The notes under the pieces are model-generated. The model saw nothing but the letters and a program-made list of their open reading frames with translations. It made no database searches and had not been told where the DNA came from. Shown piece by piece: positions 41,753-46,315 of a stretch of 46,315 bases of DNA; position 1 is the stretch's first letter; each line of letters begins with the position of its first letter. The stretch lies in contig JACQZT010000135.1 of assembly GCA_016213755.1 (NCBI GenBank), positions 1-46,315 on the forward strand, read 5' to 3'. The stretch comes from Acidobacteriota bacterium. Lineage in GTDB: Bacteria > Acidobacteriota > Terriglobia > Bryobacterales > Bryobacteraceae. The translations under genes were made by a program, and so were the position numbers.

Positions 41753-44491
41753 ATGAAGAGAATCGTCCTTGCCCTGCTCGCGGCGGGCCTGCCCGCCGTC
41801 CTGTGGCTGGCGCGCCCGTCGGGTCCCCGCTCGGTCGCCGCCGCGGCGCCGCCCAAAGCCGCATTTCTGGTGCGTTTCGGCCTCGACGGCCGGCCGGATA
41901 TCGATTGGAGCGGTAGCCTCGCCGCGCCTGGCGCGCGCCTCTCCGCCTGGCAGTTCGACCCAAAGACGGACCAGCTCGACGGCGCAGCCTGGAAGTGCGC
42001 CACGCGCGGCCAAACCTACTGGGACACGCCCTACGAGCGGCTCATGGGGCCCACCTCGCGGCGCGACAAGGTCACCGGCAAGGGTATCGTGGTGGAACTC
42101 GCCGCTCCTGTGCCGGCGCGGGTCTCCACGCGGCAGGGCGATTTCACTTTCGAATCAAACCTCACGCCGGGCGATGCGCCGCGCCTGTTTCTGGACGGCC
42201 GCGCGTCCGTCCAGGCCCTGCCCGCCGCCACCTGGATCACCCGCGACGCGGACGCCGAGGACTTCCCCTCCCTGCTCGAAACGCGCGACGGTACGCTGTG
42301 GATGGCCTATCAGAGTTACGACGGCAAGGGCGACCGGGTCTATGTTCGCCGCGCAGGCTCCGACCCCGAACCAGTGTCCGAGGCCGGAATCGACTGCTAC
42401 CGCACCGCCCTGGCGCAGGACCGCGCCGGCCGCGTGTGGGTGGTGTGGTCCGCGCAGGTCAACAACAACTTCGATCTCTACGCGCGCGCCTTCGACGGCA
42501 AAGGCTGGTCTCGCATCGAGCGCCTCACCTCGGCCGAGAACCCGGACATCTTTCACACCCTGGCCGCCGATGCCGCGGGCCATCTCTATCTGGCCTGGCA
42601 GAGCGCGCGCTCGGGCAACTTCGACATCTACCTGCGGGTCTTCGACGGTGCCAAATGGGGCCCCGAGATACAAGTTTCCTCGGACGCCGCTCATGACTGG
42701 GAACCCGCCCTCGCCATCGCGCCCGGCGGTGCCGTCACCATCGTCTGGGACACCTACTCCAAAGGCAACTACGACGTGGTCGCGCGCACCTGGCAAAACG
42801 GGCGGCTGGGCGCGCTGACCCAGATCGCCGCCAGCGGCGCTTTTGAAACCCGCGCCTCGGCGCAGTACGACCGGCAGGGCCGCCTCTGGCTCGCCTGGGA
42901 CGAAGGCGACTGGAACTGGGGCAAGGACTACGGCTACCAGATTCCCGAAAGCGGCCGTGGCCTGCTGGTGCGCCGCCAAGTGCGCGTCGCCGTGCTCGAG
43001 AACGGCCGGCTCTCCGAGACCGCCGCGCCGATCTCCGGCGCCGTGCCGGAGGACTTGCGGCAGGTGTTCCAGCACCCCAACCTCGCGCTGGATGCCAACG
43101 GCAACCCGTGGGTCTTCTTCCGCACGCGGGTCAACCTGCCGCAAGGGGAAGGGCGCGGCGCGTTCCGCGCCCTGTGGCGGCTGTGCGGGACCACCTACCG
43201 CGGCGGCCGCTGGTCGCCCATGATGGAATTTCCCGAGGGCTTCGGCCGCATCGACATGGCCGCCGCGACGGCCCTGCGGCGCAATGGCGACATCGCGCTG
43301 GCGTGGGCCTCCGACGGCCGCGTGTGGCCGGCGGGCCGGCCGCTGGATCAGGACCTGCGCCTGGCCACGATCCCATCCGGGCCGGCGGGCGCCGCGCCGA
43401 AGCTGGCCGCCTTCGCTCCGTCCACCGAGAACTTGCCGCCCGCGCATCCGGCCGAGGCGGCCGACATCGCGCGCGTGCGCGCCTACCGTTCGTCCGGTCT
43501 GCGCGTCGTGCGCGGCGACATTCACCGCCACACGGATCTATCCTGGGACGGCAACCGCGACGGCTCGCTCGACGACAGCTACCGCTATGCGATGGATGCC
43601 GCCGGCTTCGACTTTTTGGGCGTGTGCGACCACCAGGCGGGCGAGTCCATCGCCTACAACTGGTGGCGCATTCAGAAGGCCGCGGACTTATACACCATCC
43701 GCGGACGCTTTGCGCCGGTCTATTCCTACGAGCGCAGCCTGAGCTGGCCCAACGGACACCGCAACGTGGTGTTTGCTTTGCGCGGCCGCCCGGTCCTCGA
43801 GATCCCAGAAGCCGAAGCGCGCGGCCAGGAAGGCGCGGCGCGCCTGTATGCCTACCTGCGCCGCTTCGCGGGCGTCACCACTTCGCACACCTCCGCCTCC
43901 GGCATGGGCACCGACTGGCGCGACAGCGACCCCGAACTCGAGCCCGTCGTGGAGCTGTACCAAGGCTATCGCAGCAATTTCGAGACTCCCGGCGCCCCGC
44001 GCGCGCCCACCCGCAAGGAGTCCAGTAAGTTTGCCGCCGGCTTCGTCTGGAACGCCTGGGCCAAGGGTATCAAGATGGGCGTGCAGTCCAGCTCCGACCA
44101 CGTCTCCACCCACATCTCCTACGCCGGCTTCTACGTCGACCGGGTGGACCGCGGCGCCATCGTGGAGGCGATGAAGGCCCGCCACTCCTACGCCGCCACC
44201 GACAACCTCTTCGTCGACCTCCGCATGGGCGAGCACTTCATGGGCGACGCTTTCTCCGCCGCCACCCCACCCCCGCTCACCGCCTTCGTCTCCGGCACGG
44301 GGCCCCTGAAACAGGTGGAGGTCATTCGAAGCAACCGCATCGTCTACACCGCCCCCGGCGCGGGGCGCGAAATGCGCTTCACATACACGGACCGCGAACC
44401 GCCCGCCAGTGAAGTCTGGTACTACGTTCGCGCCGAGCAGCAGGACGGGCAGTTGTGCTGGAGCTCGCCGATTTGGGTGCGGTATCCGTAG
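41753..44491 (+). CDS. Secreted BNR-type propeller fused to DUF3604/PHP-like domain
   Basis: The protein has 912 residues with a signal peptide (MKRIVLALLAAGLPAVLWL). Residues about 160-540 contain Asp-box/BNR-like repeats (LAQDRAGRVWVVWSAQVNN, ADAAGHLYLAWQSARSGNFD, YDRQGRLWLAWDEGDWNW). From about 580 a PHP/DUF3604-like domain starts with RGDIHRHTDLSWDG and includes FDFLGVCDHQAG, SSSDHVSTHIS and AMKARHSYAATDN, giving a set of His/Asp for metal binding. The end resembles an Ig-like strand pair (VWYYVRAEQQDGQLCWSSPI). Metal-dependent hydrolase activity is inferred; the substrate is unknown. Its 3' end is repeated at 45034-45123. Confidence 0.86.
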   Translation: MKRIVLALLAAGLPAVLWLARPSGPRSVAAAAPPKAAFLVRFGLDGRPDIDWSGSLAAPGARLSAWQFDPKTDQLDGAAWKCATRGQTYWDTPYERLMGPTSRRDKVTGKGIVVELAAPVPARVSTRQGDFTFESNLTPGDAPRLFLDGRASVQALPAATWITRDADAEDFPSLLETRDGTLWMAYQSYDGKGDRVYVRRAGSDPEPVSEAGIDCYRTALAQDRAGRVWVVWSAQVNNNFDLYARAFDGKGWSRIERLTSAENPDIFHTLAADAAGHLYLAWQSARSGNFDIYLRVFDGAKWGPEIQVSSDAAHDWEPALAIAPGGAVTIVWDTYSKGNYDVVARTWQNGRLGALTQIAASGAFETRASAQYDRQGRLWLAWDEGDWNWGKDYGYQIPESGRGLLVRRQVRVAVLENGRLSETAAPISGAVPEDLRQVFQHPNLALDANGNPWVFFRTRVNLPQGEGRGAFRALWRLCGTTYRGGRWSPMMEFPEGFGRIDMAAATALRRNGDIALAWASDGRVWPAGRPLDQDLRLATIPSGPAGAAPKLAAFAPSTENLPPAHPAEAADIARVRAYRSSGLRVVRGDIHRHTDLSWDGNRDGSLDDSYRYAMDAAGFDFLGVCDHQAGESIAYNWWRIQKAADLYTIRGRFAPVYSYERSLSWPNGHRNVVFALRGRPVLEIPEAEARGQEGAARLYAYLRRFAGVTTSHTSASGMGTDWRDSDPELEPVVELYQGYRSNFETPGAPRAPTRKESSKFAAGFVWNAWAKGIKMGVQSSSDHVSTHISYAGFYVDRVDRGAIVEAMKARHSYAATDNLFVDLRMGEHFMGDAFSAATPPPLTAFVSGTGPLKQVEVIRSNRIVYTAPGAGREMRFTYTDREPPASEVWYYVRAEQQDGQLCWSSPIWVRYP

Positions 44492-44517
44492 ACACTGCTC
44501 AGCCTGGCGGACTAAGG

Positions 44518-44742
44518 TCAGGCATCGAGAAAAGTGCCAGGATCTACTCCAGCCTCTTTCAGAATCGCGCGGAGAGTGCCTTCGGGCAGGTCGCCGGGGT
44601 GATTGGGGACTGTTGTATAGCGGTTTGTGGTGGGATTGTACCAAATCTCATGACTGCCGGCAGCTTGTCGATCGAACTGAAACCCACAGGCTTTGAGCTT
44701 CCGAACGATTTCGCGATACCGAAAGCCCGCGAGTCGGCTCAC
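44518..44742 (-). CDS. hicA: HicA-family mRNA interferase toxin
   Basis: The protein has 74 residues from GTG 44742, directly after the hicB stop. The double-stranded-RNA-binding-like HicA fold is clear: YREIVRKLKACGFQFDRQ, the catalytic His in GSHEIWYN, VPNHPGDLPEGTLRAILKEA. HicA cleaves mRNA and is blocked by HicB. The gene order here is antitoxin first. All active-site residues look intact. Confidence 0.93.
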   Translation of the reverse strand: MSRLAGFRYREIVRKLKACGFQFDRQAAGSHEIWYNPTTNRYTTVPNHPGDLPEGTLRAILKEAGVDPGTFLDA

Positions 44743-44973
44743 CTACGCGGCCACCACAATCGTGTAATCGCAGCGCCCCGCAGTCGTGGAAAACGGGATT
44801 TCACCTTTCCGTTCGCGGCGTGCCTCGATGAGCCTCCGAGCAACGTCCCGCGCGATTTCGAGGGCCTCCGCGACAGTCCGCCCTTGCGCCACCAGGCCCG
44901 GCAGTTCGTCGGAAGTCGCCAGATAGGCCCCTTCCGGCAACTCTTCAATCTGGATGCGAATGGCGAGTTCCAT
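44743..44973 (-). CDS. hicB: HicB-family antitoxin
   Basis: The protein has 76 residues from ATG 44973, with GGAA upstream; a frame opening at 45045 is rejected because its first 24 residues are antisense to a gene remnant. The HicB partial RNase-H fold is seen in EELPEGAYLATSDELPGLVA and QGRTVAEALEIARDVARR. No C-terminal HTH or RHH domain is present, so DNA binding would need another factor. A TACAAT box lies about 10 bases before the start. Confidence 0.9.
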   Translation of the reverse strand: MELAIRIQIEELPEGAYLATSDELPGLVAQGRTVAEALEIARDVARRLIEARRERKGEIPFSTTAGRCDYTIVVAA

Positions 44974-44985
44974 TTCCAAAACAAT

Positions 44986-45140
44986 TGTACCAGCGCCGGC
45001 CCGAGAAGGCACGATCTCCCCCAGCACGGTCCACGAACCGCCCACCGGCGAGGTCTGGTACTACGTCCGCGCCGAGCAACAGGACGGGCAGTTATGCTGG
45101 TGTTCGCCGATTTGGGTACGGTACAAAGGGCTTGCCGCCG
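44986..45140 (+). pseudogene. Remnant of the 3' end of a second DUF3604-type gene
   Basis: Bases 45034-45123 match 44395-44484 without gaps at 80 of 90 positions (counted by eye). Seven of the ten differences are at third codon positions, so both copies evolved as coding sequence before this one decayed. Weak similarity extends left to about 44990 in the same frame (APAREG... versus APGAGREM...). The stop codon is lost and no start is present. The HicBA module lies between the intact gene and this fragment. Confidence 0.75.
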
Positions 45141-45169
45141 ACCTTGGCCCGCTGAATAGGTTTTCCGCG

Positions 45170-45661
45170 TCACTCCTTCTCATCCGCCGAAGGCCCGTAC
45201 ACCGCCGGCACCGGGATGCCGTTCAGGCGCAGGTAGACTCCCAGTTGGGCACGGTGGTGGATACTGTGGTTCAGGATCATGCCGCGGATCACCGCGATGC
45301 GGAGCATGTTGAAGATCGTCTTGCCGTCCATCGACAGGCTCCAGAGCTTCATCCAATGTTCGTCGCTGGCGGCGGCGATTTCGGTGTGGAGGGCGGCAAC
45401 AAAGCCGTCGAACATCTCCAGGATGCTCGCCACGGATTCGAGTTTGGGTGGTTTGTAGCCAGTGATATCGACTGACTCTTTGCGCAGGGTTTCCACGCCC
45501 CAGCCCGGCATTTGCGCCAGGTGCGTCGCCAGTTGACCCATGCTCATCGACTTCTCGTGCGGCCGCCAGTCGAGTTTGTCTTCCGGCATCCGCTCGATCA
45601 TTTTCCGGGTGCTGACCATTTCACGGTCGAATTCGGGGAGCAAAGCGTTGCTGATGGACAT
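45170..45661 (-). CDS. DinB-family four-helix metal-binding protein
   Basis: The protein has 163 residues. The DinB/YfiT-like four-helix bundle is shown by LLPEFDREMVSTRKMIERMP, MGQLATHLAQMPGW and MILNHSIHHRAQLGVYLRL. The His triad for metal binding corresponds to H47 and the two His in the NHSIHHRAQ helix, and all are present. Members include thiol transferases and putative hydrolases; activity here is unknown. It is a single-gene unit with its start codon 24 bases from the stop of the next convergent-side gene. Confidence 0.88.
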   Translation of the reverse strand: MSISNALLPEFDREMVSTRKMIERMPEDKLDWRPHEKSMSMGQLATHLAQMPGWGVETLRKESVDITGYKPPKLESVASILEMFDGFVAALHTEIAAASDEHWMKLWSLSMDGKTIFNMLRIAVIRGMILNHSIHHRAQLGVYLRLNGIPVPAVYGPSADEKE

Positions 45662-45684
45662 ACCCGGATTCTACCGCGCCCGGG

Positions 45685-46315
45685 TCAGTCGATTCGCTTG
45701 AGGTACAGCGCCGCCGGGCCCGGGAAGGGCGTGGTAAACGTGCGCGCGGCGCCGCCCTGCACGGGCTTGCCCGCCTGGGTCCGGTCAGTGTTCACGTTGA
45801 GCCACTCGACCGAAAAGGTCCCGGGGGCGCCGGCCAGATCCACAGTGAACTCGCCTTTGTTGGAATGGAACACCAGGTATTCCCGGCCCCGCTCGGCCAG
45901 GCAGTAGCGCGTGGCCGAGGCCTTCTCGTCCGGCTTCATCGCGGCCAGGTTCATCCGCTCGCTGTAGCGGCGCACTTGCCCCATGGCCTGGCGGGCCGAA
46001 TCCTGCCAGGTGGGAGAGGGCAGCAACTCCTCCATGAAGAGCACATTCAGGCCCCGCGTGAAGCTCTTCCACACCCAGATGTTGTCGCCCCCGGTATGGC
46101 CCCACAGGTGGTCGGTGTCGCTGACCACCACCTTGGCCGTGCAGCTCGAGCAAGGGTTTTCCCGGTAGTCCTCTTTCGCGTCCCCCGGGTTGGGCGAAAT
46201 CCAGTCCGCCGGGCTTTGGTGGAGGATGGCGTTCGTTCCCCCTTTGTACTGGAACGTCATGCCCACGGGGTGCTGCTTGGGTTGGCGCGATTCGTACTCC
46301 TTGACGAACCGAATC
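45685..46315 (-). CDS. Glycoside hydrolase-like protein, C-terminal part (5' end outside window)
   Basis: The frame is open to the right edge (reading RFVKEYESRQPKQHPVGM...), so the N-terminal part is missing; 209 complete codons are visible. PKQHPVGMTFQYKGG, SDTDHLWGHTGGDNIWVW and RGLNVLFMEELL resemble the catalytic-domain end of DUF4038/GH140-like (apiosidase-type) barrels. The last 80 residues (CLAERGREYLVFHSNKGEFT, GTFSVEWLN, FTTPFPGPAALYLK) match the putative collagen-binding-type beta domain often found at their C-terminus. Substrate unknown. Confidence 0.72.
   Translation of the reverse strand, partial: IRFVKEYESRQPKQHPVGMTFQYKGGTNAILHQSPADWISPNPGDAKEDYRENPCSSCTAKVVVSDTDHLWGHTGGDNIWVWKSFTRGLNVLFMEELLPSPTWQDSARQAMGQVRRYSERMNLAAMKPDEKASATRYCLAERGREYLVFHSNKGEFTVDLAGAPGTFSVEWLNVNTDRTQAGKPVQGGAARTFTTPFPGPAALYLKRID

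Noticed and set aside
44954-45475. Plus-strand open frame across the DUF3604 remnant
   Set aside because: Only about 50 codons resemble the parent gene; the rest is antisense to the DinB-like gene, so it is treated as a pseudogene fragment.

Overview
This 46 kb window is dense, high-GC bacterial DNA with almost no intergenic space and many ATGA/GTGA start-stop overlaps. The gene set (CRTAC1-type FG-GAP/ASPIC_UnbV proteins, an Oar-like TonB receptor with a carboxypeptidase-regulatory domain, a HzsA-like heme protein, DUF3604, an UpxY-type NusG paralogue) is typical of Acidobacteriota, most like the Bryobacterales/Solibacter group. That placement is inferred from gene content only. No rRNA, tRNA, CRISPR array or transposase gene was seen.

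Layout. (A) 1-9083, plus strand: four translationally coupled genes for exported proteins. They are an FG-GAP/ASPIC protein fused to a HzsA-like heme protein, a second CRTAC1 protein, a YVTN propeller with two heme c sites, and a propeller fused to an ABC-type ligand-binding domain. (B) 14995-9002, minus strand: an Oar-like TonB receptor, a CRTAC1 protein and a TPR protein in one tight operon. (C) 15082-16756: an SDR oxidoreductase and a convergent FecR-like secreted protein. (D) 16804-33763, plus strand: a Wzx/Wzy-type exopolysaccharide locus. It runs TPR protein, O-antigen-ligase-like protein, a strong promoter with a structured leader, UpxY/RfaH-type antiterminator, small ribbon-helix-helix-like protein, Wza, Wzc, Wzx, three glycosyltransferases around a Wzy-like polymerase, a phosphoglycosyl transferase, WecD-like acetyltransferase, WecE-like aminotransferase and a membrane-anchored sugar-nucleotide SDR. 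A BtuB-like TonB receptor follows at 33764-35587. (E) 35702-41714: small proteins, a hydroxypyruvate-isomerase-like TIM barrel, then an operon joining an isocitrate-lyase-superfamily enzyme with LeuC, LeuD and a beta-decarboxylating dehydrogenase, and a convergent membrane acyltransferase. (F) 41753-46315: a DUF3604/PHP protein, a HicBA toxin-antitoxin module, a remnant of a second DUF3604 gene, a DinB-like protein, and the 3' end of a glycoside-hydrolase-like gene.

The most unusual structure is in the repeats. Hairpin elements ending in a CCGGGGACAG-type sequence lie inside two genes (1639-1723 and 7334-7366), each at the joint between two unrelated domains, and once as a full inverted pair between genes (35590-35649). 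A different, nested multi-hairpin palindrome with complementary loops fills the wza-wzc gap (20957-21081). The polysaccharide operon also has a folded leader in front of its antiterminator gene, a probable AUU start codon for its polymerase, and a lower-GC core (about 22.8-28.6 kb) that looks exchanged as a cassette.
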